Source: an uncultured Faecalibacterium sp.
GTDB lineage: Bacteria; Bacillota; Clostridia; Oscillospirales; Ruminococcaceae
NCBI GenBank assembly: GCA_934513205.1
Contig: CAKSWU010000003.1
Location: 96,209-160,208 of the forward strand
Reading direction: 5' to 3'
Length of the DNA stretch: 64,000 bases
A model generated the notes under the pieces. The model saw nothing but the letters and a program-made list of their open reading frames with translations. It was not told where the DNA came from and did no database searches. Shown here piece after piece: positions 14,023-21,127 of the stretch (positions are counted from its first letter, which is position 1; every line of letters begins with the position of its first letter). The translations under genes and the position numbers were made by a program.

Positions 14023-14814
14023 ATGAGCGTATATCTCGGTATCGGGGACGCCGCGCACACAATGTCCAAGCGCTATGTGGGCATTGATGATCAGGCCAGA
14101 CAAGTGTGGAAGATGTATGTCGGCGTAGATGAACAAGCTTGGCTCGTCTACCAGAGCGGCAGCCCCATAGGCAATCTGGCGGTGGGTAAGACCGTCAAAA
14201 TCGCCGTGGGCGGCAAGGACCATGACTGGCTTGTGGTGCATCAGGGGCTGCCGGGCAGTATGTATGATGCAAGCTGCTATGGCGCATGGCTGGTACTCAA
14301 GAATATCTACACAACCAGTAAGTTTGGCGTATATAACTCCTATAAAGATTCCACAATCCATTCCTATCTGAACAGTACCTTTTATAACCTGATTGATTCC
14401 AACATCCGTGCTGCCATCAAGCAGGTCAAGATTCCGTACCAGAACGGCCGCGGCAACAATGGAAGCCTTGCCACCGGTGCGAATGGTCTTTCCGTCAAAG
14501 TATTCCTGCTATCCGGCTATGAAGTTGGCTTGACGACCAGTGACAACAGCTTTTTCCCGAAAGATGGTGCAAAGCTGAAATACTTTGGAAGCAGCTCTGG
14601 CGGAAACAGTAGTCGTGTCGCCTACACTGGTACCGTCCCTGCCGGATGGTGGTTGCGCTCTCCCGGCACCGCTTCCAGTTTCAACTTCTGGTATGTCCAA
14701 GCGGATGGTAACTACGGCTACAATAGTTGTTCCGGATACGAAGGCGGCATCCGCCCCTGCATGATTTTACCGCAGGACACGCTGGTGGACGAAACGGGGC
14801 GCGTGATCGCGTGA
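14023..14814 (+). CDS. DUF6273-type tail protein, candidate receptor-binding and variable protein, 263 aa
   Basis: AAGGAGGTGG precedes ATG 14023. The first 40 residues hold two similar short repeats (YVGIDDQARQVWKMYVGVDEQAW). From about residue 50 it follows the DUF6273 layout: KIAVGGKDHDWLVVHQG, STIHSYLNSTFYNL, then GWWLRSPG and GGIRPCMILP at the end. The segment between those last motifs is full of NNY codons for Asn, Tyr, Ser and Phe, as in C-type-lectin-like targets of diversity-generating retroelements. No reverse transcriptase is in this window, so diversification is only a possibility. Confidence 0.7.
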   Translation: MSVYLGIGDAAHTMSKRYVGIDDQARQVWKMYVGVDEQAWLVYQSGSPIGNLAVGKTVKIAVGGKDHDWLVVHQGLPGSMYDASCYGAWLVLKNIYTTSKFGVYNSYKDSTIHSYLNSTFYNLIDSNIRAAIKQVKIPYQNGRGNNGSLATGANGLSVKVFLLSGYEVGLTTSDNSFFPKDGAKLKYFGSSSGGNSSRVAYTGTVPAGWWLRSPGTASSFNFWYVQADGNYGYNSCSGYEGGIRPCMILPQDTLVDETGRVIA

Positions 14815-14842
14815 GCCGGAAGACCGGAGAAAGGAGAGGAAA

Positions 14843-15181
14843 ATGGACAACGATATCAAACCCGGTTATGCCGTACAAGCGTCAGAAGCCGATTACGCCG
14901 CCCTTGCGCGGGTCGTGAGCGAGCACAACGCAGCAGCCGTCACCGGCGAGCGTTACTGGGGCATCGAACTGTACGACGGAAGCTACACGGTGTACGCAGC
15001 GGGCACTGTGCCGCCACCGCCGACTGCGGAAGAGCTGGCCCAGCGCGAAAAAGAGCAGCAGGAAGCCCAGCAGCGGCAGGAAGCGCTGGACAAGCTGCCC
15101 CAGACGCTGGACACGCTGCAAAAAGAAAACGCGATGCTGCGGCAGTGCTTGCTGGAAATGAGCGAGACTGTCTATGCGTAA
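14843..15181 (+). CDS. Tail fibre-associated protein, 112 aa
   Basis: AAAGGAGAGG precedes ATG 14843. The first half is a small alpha/beta domain (YAALARVVSEHNAAAVTGERYWGI), then a proline stretch (PPPPT), then a Gln/Glu-rich coiled coil (EELAQREKEQQEAQQRQEALDKL). Such proteins commonly follow tail-fibre genes in clostridial phages. A role in fibre assembly is inferred from position. Confidence 0.6.
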   Translation: MDNDIKPGYAVQASEADYAALARVVSEHNAAAVTGERYWGIELYDGSYTVYAAGTVPPPPTAEELAQREKEQQEAQQRQEALDKLPQTLDTLQKENAMLRQCLLEMSETVYA

Positions 15182-15203
15182 AATTACAAAAGGAATCGAA
15201 AGG

Positions 15204-15371
15204 ATGGTATGTATGATGGCAATGTTATGGGCACAGGAGATCATGTCCGCCGCGACCGTGGAGGAGGCGAAGGCACTGTACGAGCGCTGCCCCCGCCTGC
15301 TGAAGGCGAAGGTGAAGGACATCCTCGTCAAGAGCGGCTTTGAGGAGATCACAACCAGCACGAAGGAGTAA
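15204..15371 (+). CDS. Small phage tail-region protein, 55 aa
   Basis: Several ATGs are possible (15174, 15204, 15213); 15204 has AAAAGGAATC about 10 bases upstream and avoids the previous gene. The conserved-looking core is VEEAKALYERCPRLLKAKVKDILVKSGFEEI, similar to small proteins that follow tail-fibre genes in clostridial phages. Ends 9 bases before the large terminase. Function unknown. Confidence 0.55.
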   Translation: MVCMMAMLWAQEIMSAATVEEAKALYERCPRLLKAKVKDILVKSGFEEITTSTKE

Positions 15372-15380
15372 ACTTTCAAA

Positions 15381-17126
15381 ATGGCACTCTCGAACACGGC
15401 GACGCCGAAATACTACGGCCGGTTCCGGGAGGCCGTGATGCGAGGCGAGATCCCTGTCTGCAGGGAGATCAGCATGGAAATGAACCGGATCGACGACCTG
15501 ATTGCAAATCCGGGCATCTGGTATGATGATAAGGCTATGGATGGCTTCGTGAAGTTTTGCGAACGGGAGCTGACCCTGACGGACGGAACAGACCTGAAGC
15601 TGCTGGACACCTTCAAGCTGTGGGCGGAACAGATTTTCGGCTGGTACTACTTTGAGGAGCGCACGGTGTACAAGCCGAACCCGGACGGACACGGCGGGCA
15701 CTACGAGCAGAAGCACATCAAGCACCGGCTGGTGCGAAAGCAGTATCTGATCGTGGCGCGCGGTGCGGCAAAAAGCATGTATGACAGCTGTATTCAGCAG
15801 TATTTTCTTTCTGTGGACGGCTACACGACCCAGCAGATCACCACAGCACCAACTATGAAACAGGCAGAAGAGGTCCTCTCACCGGTACGAACAGCAATCG
15901 CACGGGCGAGGGGACCTCTTTATCGCTTTATGACGGAAGGCAGCCTGCAGAACACGACGGGCTCTGCAAGCGGCAGAGTAAAGCTGGCCAGCACAAAGAA
16001 AGGCATCGAGAACTTTCTGACCAACAGCCTTTTGGAGATCCGCCCCATGAGCATCGACAAGCTGCAGGGCCGGAGAGACAAAGTGGCAACAGTAGACGAG
16101 TGGCTCAGCTGCCCCATCCGGGAAGACCCCATTGGTGCCATCGAGCAGGGCAGTTCGAAGGTGAACGATTACCTGATCGTGGCGACCAGCAGCGAGGGCA
16201 CGGTGCGCAACGGCTGCGGCGACTCCATCAAAATGGAATTGATGAGCATCCTGAAAGGGGATTACGTCAACCCGCATGTGTCCATCTGGTACTACAAGCT
16301 GGACAGCATTGAAGAAGTGAACGACCCGTCGATGTGGGTGAAGGCGAACCCGAACCTGGGGTTGACCGTGAGTTATGAAGCCTACCAGCTGGATGTGGAG
16401 CGCGCCGAGAAAGCACCGGCGAGCCGGAACGACATTCTGGCCAAGCGCTTCGGCATCCCGATGGAAGGGTACACCTACTTCTTCCCCTACGAGGAGACGC
16501 TGCCACACCGGCACCGGGACTTCTGGCAGATGGCCTGTGCCATGGGGGCGGACCTCTCGCAGGGTGACGACTTCTGCGCCTTTACCTTTCTGTTCCCAAT
16601 GGATCACGGCTACTTTGGCGTGAAGACACGGGACTACATCACGAGCTACACCCTCTCGAAACTACCACAGGCCATGCGCCAGAAGTATGACGAGTTCATG
16701 CGGGAGGGGACACTGGTCATCATGGAAGGCACGGTGCTGGACATGATGGAAGTATACGACGACCTGGATGCCTTCATCGAGAACAGCGGCTACGACGTGC
16801 GGGCTTTCGGTTACGACCCCTACAACGCAAAGGACTTTGTGGAGCGGTGGGCGCGGGAGAACGGCGAGTATGCCATTGAGAAAGTCATTCAGGGCGCAAA
16901 GACCGAGAGCGTACCGCTGGGTGAGCTGAAGAAGCTGAGCGAACAGCGGAAACTGCTGTTTGACGAAGCGCTGATGCAATTCGCCATGGGCAACTGCATT
17001 ACGCTGGAAGACACAAACGGCAACCGCAAGCTTCTGAAACAACGATATGACCAGAAGATCGATGCGGTTGCCGCTATGATGGATGCGTATGTAGCTTATA
17101 AGGTGAACCGGGATGCGTTTGAGTGA
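15381..17126 (+). CDS. terL: Terminase large subunit, 581 aa
   Basis: This is the ATP-driven motor that cuts and packages phage DNA into proheads. Walker A appears as RGAAKS (residues 127-132), Walker B as VDE (238-240). The RNase H-like nuclease domain shows D391 in MGADLSQGDD and a late D561 in KIDAVAAMMDAY. Length 581 is normal. The ATG lies inside the repeated word TCAAAATGG (15376-15384), with AAGGAG unusually far upstream (about 12 bases). Stop codons of terL and the inverted gene at 17127 abut tail to tail. Confidence 0.95.
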   Translation: MALSNTATPKYYGRFREAVMRGEIPVCREISMEMNRIDDLIANPGIWYDDKAMDGFVKFCERELTLTDGTDLKLLDTFKLWAEQIFGWYYFEERTVYKPNPDGHGGHYEQKHIKHRLVRKQYLIVARGAAKSMYDSCIQQYFLSVDGYTTQQITTAPTMKQAEEVLSPVRTAIARARGPLYRFMTEGSLQNTTGSASGRVKLASTKKGIENFLTNSLLEIRPMSIDKLQGRRDKVATVDEWLSCPIREDPIGAIEQGSSKVNDYLIVATSSEGTVRNGCGDSIKMELMSILKGDYVNPHVSIWYYKLDSIEEVNDPSMWVKANPNLGLTVSYEAYQLDVERAEKAPASRNDILAKRFGIPMEGYTYFFPYEETLPHRHRDFWQMACAMGADLSQGDDFCAFTFLFPMDHGYFGVKTRDYITSYTLSKLPQAMRQKYDEFMREGTLVIMEGTVLDMMEVYDDLDAFIENSGYDVRAFGYDPYNAKDFVERWARENGEYAIEKVIQGAKTESVPLGELKKLSEQRKLLFDEALMQFAMGNCITLEDTNGNRKLLKQRYDQKIDAVAAMMDAYVAYKVNRDAFE

Positions 17127-17666
17127 TTAAGCTTCTTGCTTTTTCACTCTGTAGTGCTGAGAGAATTCGTTTACCAATGTCTGATTGGGTTTGAGTTTAA
17201 TCCCAATGGCGTTGGCCTGTTCTTCTTTTTCAGGAGAATGAAAACGGTTTTCACGCATGTTTCTTATGCTCAAGCCATGCTTCCGAAGGACGGAATCATA
17301 ATCTTCCGGATTCACTGGTGCCGGAGTATTCTCTTGAACAGGATCGGGAGAGATGTACTCTCCAGGAAATGTTTTGGTGCGAGAATCCCCTATCGAATCG
17401 CATTCTGTGGTAGGTTCTTCTGTAAACAAATCCTTGTTTTTCAGCCACCAAACGAATAGGGTGCAGGCACCTGCAAAAGTTGCATAACCTGCTTTGGTTA
17501 GCTTGGGATGTTTCTCGAAAAAAGACTGCTTTGGATTGTCTTCTTCATCAAAATAGTCAAGGCCAAATTCAAGACCTGCCATATCGCAATGAGGACATTT
17601 GATAGTCTTGGCCTTCTTTTTCGGGGCGGTGATCTCGCCGCCGCAGTTCGGGCAGATAACGGTCAT
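17127..17666 (-). CDS. Zinc-ribbon membrane protein of inverted cassette (third gene), 179 aa
   Basis: The minus-strand ATG at 17666 starts MTVICPNCGGEI; AAAGGAGTG lies just upstream. Two CxxC knuckles (CPNC near residue 5 and CPHC near 22) make an N-terminal zinc ribbon. A hydrophobic helix (AGYATFAGACTLFVWWL, about 55-71) follows, then a polar tail of about 105 residues. It is the distal gene of a three-gene cassette inserted between terL and portal and transcribed against them. No family is recognised; an exclusion or defence role is inference. Confidence 0.6.
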   Translation of the reverse strand: MTVICPNCGGEITAPKKKAKTIKCPHCDMAGLEFGLDYFDEEDNPKQSFFEKHPKLTKAGYATFAGACTLFVWWLKNKDLFTEEPTTECDSIGDSRTKTFPGEYISPDPVQENTPAPVNPEDYDSVLRKHGLSIRNMRENRFHSPEKEEQANAIGIKLKPNQTLVNEFSQHYRVKKQEA

Positions 17667-17685
17667 AAAAGCACTCCTTTCTGCG

Positions 17686-18519
17686 TCAGCCGAAAATGTA
17701 ATCGTGGTAGGAGACGACGATTTCTGTATCAAGCTGGTACCATTCGCCCTTCGTGAAAGAGGGTGCGCCGTCAACGGTGACTTCGATGATCTCGTACTGA
17801 GAGTGATTGTTGCCGAGGATGAGGTCATGCTTTGGTTGATCGACAACATTGGTAAAGCCTGCATCTTTCAGGGCTTTGATAACATCTCTGGCATCGTCAT
17901 CCTCGGAAAAGTCCGGCATTTTCACTTCGCCTATGGCAAGGTGTGATGCAGCGATCTCCTCGTCTTTCAGGCGGGCAAGTTCTGCCTGATGGACCGCAAG
18001 TTCCTGTGAGCGCTTATGCGCAGCAGAGCCGTAGATGCCACCGCCAACCAAAACTGCAACAATCAGAACCGCACTGATAAGGCATTTTTTCTTATTTGCA
18101 CGGTAGTAATTGATGCCTTTGGCGATTGCACGACCGGCCTGGCGAGCATGCTTTTCCCGCTGAGCAGACGCCCATTCCTGGTAAATGTGGTCTTCTTCCG
18201 CATCCCGGGCCTCCTGTTCTTTACGGCGGCGCTCAGCTTCCTCGGCCTCGCGTTGGATACGTTCTTCTTCCGCCTTCTTTTTGGCACGGCGTTCTTCAAT
18301 GGGCGAAGCAAAAAGATCAATGACACGGCTTGCGTTTTCCGCAACTTTGATTTTTGCATCGTCAACGATATGTTCGGTGTGCTCCGACTTGGAATAGCTA
18401 TAGTTCACATTGACGTTGATGCGAACCTGTACGCCGCAAGAGGGGCACCTGATGATTTGAGCGGTATTGTCTTCAAACTGAAGCTTTGCGCCGCACTTGG
18501 GGCATTTAGCAGTCCACAT
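17686..18519 (-). CDS. Zinc-ribbon, coiled-coil, membrane protein of inverted cassette (second gene), 277 aa
   Basis: Starts MWTAKCPKCGAKL at 18519 with GGAAAGG upstream. Domains in order: zinc ribbon with CPKC and CPSC (residues 6-30); a long charged coiled coil (about 75-120, EERRAKKKAEEERIQREAEE); a membrane helix (CLISAVLIVAVLVGGGIYG, about 150-170); and a C-terminal domain with MPDFSEDDDARDVIKALKDAGF reminiscent of a PASTA or SH3-like fold. The architecture resembles host zinc-ribbon membrane proteins. Probable topology puts the ribbon and coiled coil inside and the last domain outside the cell. Confidence 0.6.
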   Translation of the reverse strand: MWTAKCPKCGAKLQFEDNTAQIIRCPSCGVQVRINVNVNYSYSKSEHTEHIVDDAKIKVAENASRVIDLFASPIEERRAKKKAEEERIQREAEEAERRRKEQEARDAEEDHIYQEWASAQREKHARQAGRAIAKGINYYRANKKKCLISAVLIVAVLVGGGIYGSAAHKRSQELAVHQAELARLKDEEIAASHLAIGEVKMPDFSEDDDARDVIKALKDAGFTNVVDQPKHDLILGNNHSQYEIIEVTVDGAPSFTKGEWYQLDTEIVVSYHDYIFG

Positions 18520-18546
18520 ATAGGATTTCCCTTTCCTCGCAAGCCT

Positions 18547-19044
18547 TTACGGTTTCGATATATCGTAGACAGTCTTCATTTCATCAAGAGCGGTCTTGGC
18601 AACTTCGAGATCCGCTTTTTCAAAAGCATAAACCGCAGGCAGATTGCCGCCAGACGTTTCAGTGACGAGCAGAACAGAATCACTGCCGGGCTCCTGGTAT
18701 TTGAAATTCCGGTGGCAGGTTCCCTCAGAATAATAGAAGACAGAGTCGACGCCGTTTGCAAGGCCTTCTCCCTGATAAGTTGTAAGATAGGCTTTGCCGG
18801 ATTTGGATGAAGTCAACCATACCGCTTTGACGTTGGAGCCAAAGAGCAGGTAATAGGTGTCGCGGCCGGACGTATATGTGTAGGCCGTAGAAAAGTTCGC
18901 ACCTGTGGTTAAAAAACTGCCTCGGAATGACTTTGCCGCAGAAGAACCCTTGAAAATTGCAAACGCGATCCACAAAACGATCAGGATGCCCAAAATGGCA
19001 AAAAGAATTCTGAGTGGATGTTTGCGGTGTTCATTGGACTCCAT
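18547..19044 (-). CDS. Membrane-anchored protein of inverted cassette (first gene), 165 aa
   Basis: GAGGAAA precedes ATG 19044 on the minus strand; an upstream in-frame ATG (19113) overlaps the promoter and is rejected. A hydrophobic helix (LRILFAILGILIVLWIAFAIF, residues about 11-31) is followed by a extracellular-looking domain rich in Ser, Thr, Tyr and Gly. No zinc ribbon is present here. It is the first gene of the cassette with its own promoter at 19084-19113. Confidence 0.6.
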   Translation of the reverse strand: MESNEHRKHPLRILFAILGILIVLWIAFAIFKGSSAAKSFRGSFLTTGANFSTAYTYTSGRDTYYLLFGSNVKAVWLTSSKSGKAYLTTYQGEGLANGVDSVFYYSEGTCHRNFKYQEPGSDSVLLVTETSGGNLPAVYAFEKADLEVAKTALDEMKTVYDISKP

Positions 19045-19083
19045 ATGATTTCCTCTTTCCTCACAAAAATGGCTGTTAATGCC

Positions 19084-19113
19084 AGTATAGCACGGAAATG
19101 GGGATAAAAGCAA
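19084..19113 (-). promoter_or_regulatory. Sigma70-type promoter of the three-gene inverted cassette
   Basis: On the minus strand: TTGCTT (19113-19108), 18-base spacer, TATACT (19089-19084), 40 bases before ATG 19044. It makes the cassette independent of phage late transcription. Confidence 0.65.
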
Positions 19114-19157
19114 TAAAAAGTAAAAGAAGATGAAAAAATGCAGAAGGGAGGGACAAG

Positions 19158-19718
19158 ATGAGACGACAGGATGAGCTCTGGCACTGGGGCATCAAAGGCA
19201 TGAAATGGGGCGTGCGCCGCTACCAGAACAAGGACGGCACCCTGACCACTGCCGGAAAGAAGCACTACGGCGAAGATGGTGCAGACGGCGCAAACACTGG
19301 GACCGAAGCGACGGAGTATGCTCCGAAGGCGTCCAAGAAGAAAGTCAGCGACTACTCGGACGAGGAGCTGCGGGCCCAGATCAACCGGATGCAGATGGAG
19401 AAGCAGTACCGTGACCTTTCCGGCCAGACGAACGTGCGCGAGGACGACCCGAACCGGGAGCTGAAACTGCAGCGGGAACGTTTGCAGCTGCAGCGGGACG
19501 TGAAAAGCCTGAAGAAGGAGATCAACGGCGGGCAGACCTTCGTGAAGACAGTGTTCGACACGGCAGGGCAGCAGGCGCTTTCCACCATGATGAAAGGTGC
19601 TATGCTGTACGCCGGAAAACAGGCGGTGACAAACATTCTGGGCAACCCGGACCTTGCGAACGCGATGGCCACGGGCAGCGTGGGCGGACAGAACACCGAC
19701 AAGAAGAAAGACAGCTGA
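19158..19718 (+). CDS. WGxRR-motif phage structural-module protein, 186 aa
   Basis: AGGGAGGG precedes ATG 19158. The N-terminus holds WHWGIKGMKWGVRRYQ (residues 8-23), a peptide found at the start of many clostridial phage proteins near the portal gene. A long coiled coil follows (EELRAQINRMQMEKQYRDL, LKLQRERLQLQRDVKSLKKE), then a weakly hydrophobic region. Position between terminase and portal suggests a head-assembly or ejected protein. A related peptide occurs near the start of the RNA polymerase-like protein (6721-9522). Confidence 0.6.
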   Translation: MRRQDELWHWGIKGMKWGVRRYQNKDGTLTTAGKKHYGEDGADGANTGTEATEYAPKASKKKVSDYSDEELRAQINRMQMEKQYRDLSGQTNVREDDPNRELKLQRERLQLQRDVKSLKKEINGGQTFVKTVFDTAGQQALSTMMKGAMLYAGKQAVTNILGNPDLANAMATGSVGGQNTDKKKDS

Positions 19719-19800
19719 TACCGGGTGGAACCCTCTCACCGCCACAGTCTGGCTGCGCCAGAGCCATGACGGAGCTCTCCCGAGGGGGGAGAGCCTTTCT
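19719..19800. other. GC-rich intergenic hairpin element before portal
   Basis: The gap holds GCTCTCCC (19772-19779) opposite GGGGAGAGC (19786-19794), a stem without a clear T-tract, plus GTGGAACCCTCTCACCGC. It resembles the 'gctctccc...gggagagc' extragenic elements I associate with Faecalibacterium-type genomes. That association is from memory and unverified. Confidence 0.35.
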
Positions 19801-19819
19801 TAAAGGAAGGAAAATCAAA

Positions 19820-21091
19820 ATGGAAACAGAAATGAGTTTTGGTTCCCGGCTGAAGCACGCCTGGAACGCTTTTCTGAACCGGGACCCTCCCCGGAACTTT
19901 GGAGGGTATGCAGGCGGGTACAGTTACCGGCCTGACCGGGTGCGGCTGACGCGGGGAAACGAACGGACGTTCGTGACCAGTGTATACAACCGCATCTCGA
20001 TGGACTGCAGCGCCATCACGATACAGCATGTAAGGCTCGACGAAAATGGCCGATTTGATTCAGTCATCGACTCGGGCCTTAATTCTTGCCTGAACCTCGA
20101 AGCAAACCTGGACCAGACGGGCCGGGGCCTTGTGCAGGACATTGTGATGAGCATGCTGGACGAAGGCGTGGTGGCCGTGGTGCCGGTGGAAACGAATTAC
20201 GACCCCAGCCGGAGCGACAGCTACAAAATCTACTCCATGCGGGTGGGCAAAGTGCTGGAATGGTATCCCGAGCATGTGCGGGTGCGGCTTTACAACGACA
20301 AGACCGGGCAGAAAGAGGAGCTGGTCCTGCCGAAAAAGACTGTGGCTCTGATCGAGAACCCATTCTACGCCATCATGAACGAGCCGAACAGCACGATGCA
20401 GCGCCTGATCCGCAAGCTGAGCTTACTCGACGTGGTGGACGAGCAGGCAGGTGCAGGGAAGCTGGACCTGATCATTCAGCTGCCCTACGTTGTGAAAAGC
20501 GACGCACGCCGGGAGCAGGCCAACAAGCGCCGACAGGAGATCGAAGACCAGCTTCGCGACTCGAAATACGGAATTGCGTGGACGGACGGCACCGAGCGGG
20601 TGACGCAGCTGAACCGCAGCCTTGAAAACAACCTTCTGAAGCAGATCGAATACCTGACGAACATGTTTTACAGTCAATTGGGTATTACCCTCGAGATCAT
20701 GAACGGGACGGCAGACGAGGCAGCGATGACCAACTACTACAACCGGATCGTGGAGCCCATCGTCAGCGCGATCGTGGACGAGATGAAGCGGAAGTTCCTG
20801 ACCAAGACCGCCCGCGGCCAGCGGCAGAGCATTTTGTTCTTCCGGGATCCGTTCAAGCTGGCACCCATTGGCACGGTGGCCGAGATGGCAGACAAGTTTA
20901 CCCGCAATGAGATCATGAGCTCCAACGAGTTCCGGCAGGCCATTGGTCTGAAACCCTCGAAGGACCCGCGGGCGGACGAGCTGAGCAACAAGAACCTGAA
21001 CCAGAGCACGGACCAGATACAGAACCCCACCGCCATGGCGGGTGGCAAGGAGACTGTGGACCGGCTTTTGGCAAGGGAGAAAGATTCTTAA
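19820..21091 (+). CDS. Portal protein (HK97-like), 423 aa
   Basis: The dodecameric portal forms the DNA entry channel at one capsid vertex. The sequence shows the HK97-type start (RDPPRNFGGYAGGYSYRPDR, then TSVYNRISMDCSAI), a long central region with LLDVVDEQAGAGKLDLIIQLP and the C-terminal QSTDQIQNPTAMAGG. Length 423 is usual. ATG 19820 lies inside TCAAAATGG (19815-19823), with AAAGGAAGG about 10 bases upstream. It precedes the protease-capsid gene by 36 bases. Confidence 0.92.
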   Translation: METEMSFGSRLKHAWNAFLNRDPPRNFGGYAGGYSYRPDRVRLTRGNERTFVTSVYNRISMDCSAITIQHVRLDENGRFDSVIDSGLNSCLNLEANLDQTGRGLVQDIVMSMLDEGVVAVVPVETNYDPSRSDSYKIYSMRVGKVLEWYPEHVRVRLYNDKTGQKEELVLPKKTVALIENPFYAIMNEPNSTMQRLIRKLSLLDVVDEQAGAGKLDLIIQLPYVVKSDARREQANKRRQEIEDQLRDSKYGIAWTDGTERVTQLNRSLENNLLKQIEYLTNMFYSQLGITLEIMNGTADEAAMTNYYNRIVEPIVSAIVDEMKRKFLTKTARGQRQSILFFRDPFKLAPIGTVAEMADKFTRNEIMSSNEFRQAIGLKPSKDPRADELSNKNLNQSTDQIQNPTAMAGGKETVDRLLAREKDS

Positions 21092-21127
21092 CGGAATCTT
21101 GAGAGGAAGGAGGTTTAAGAAATCAAA

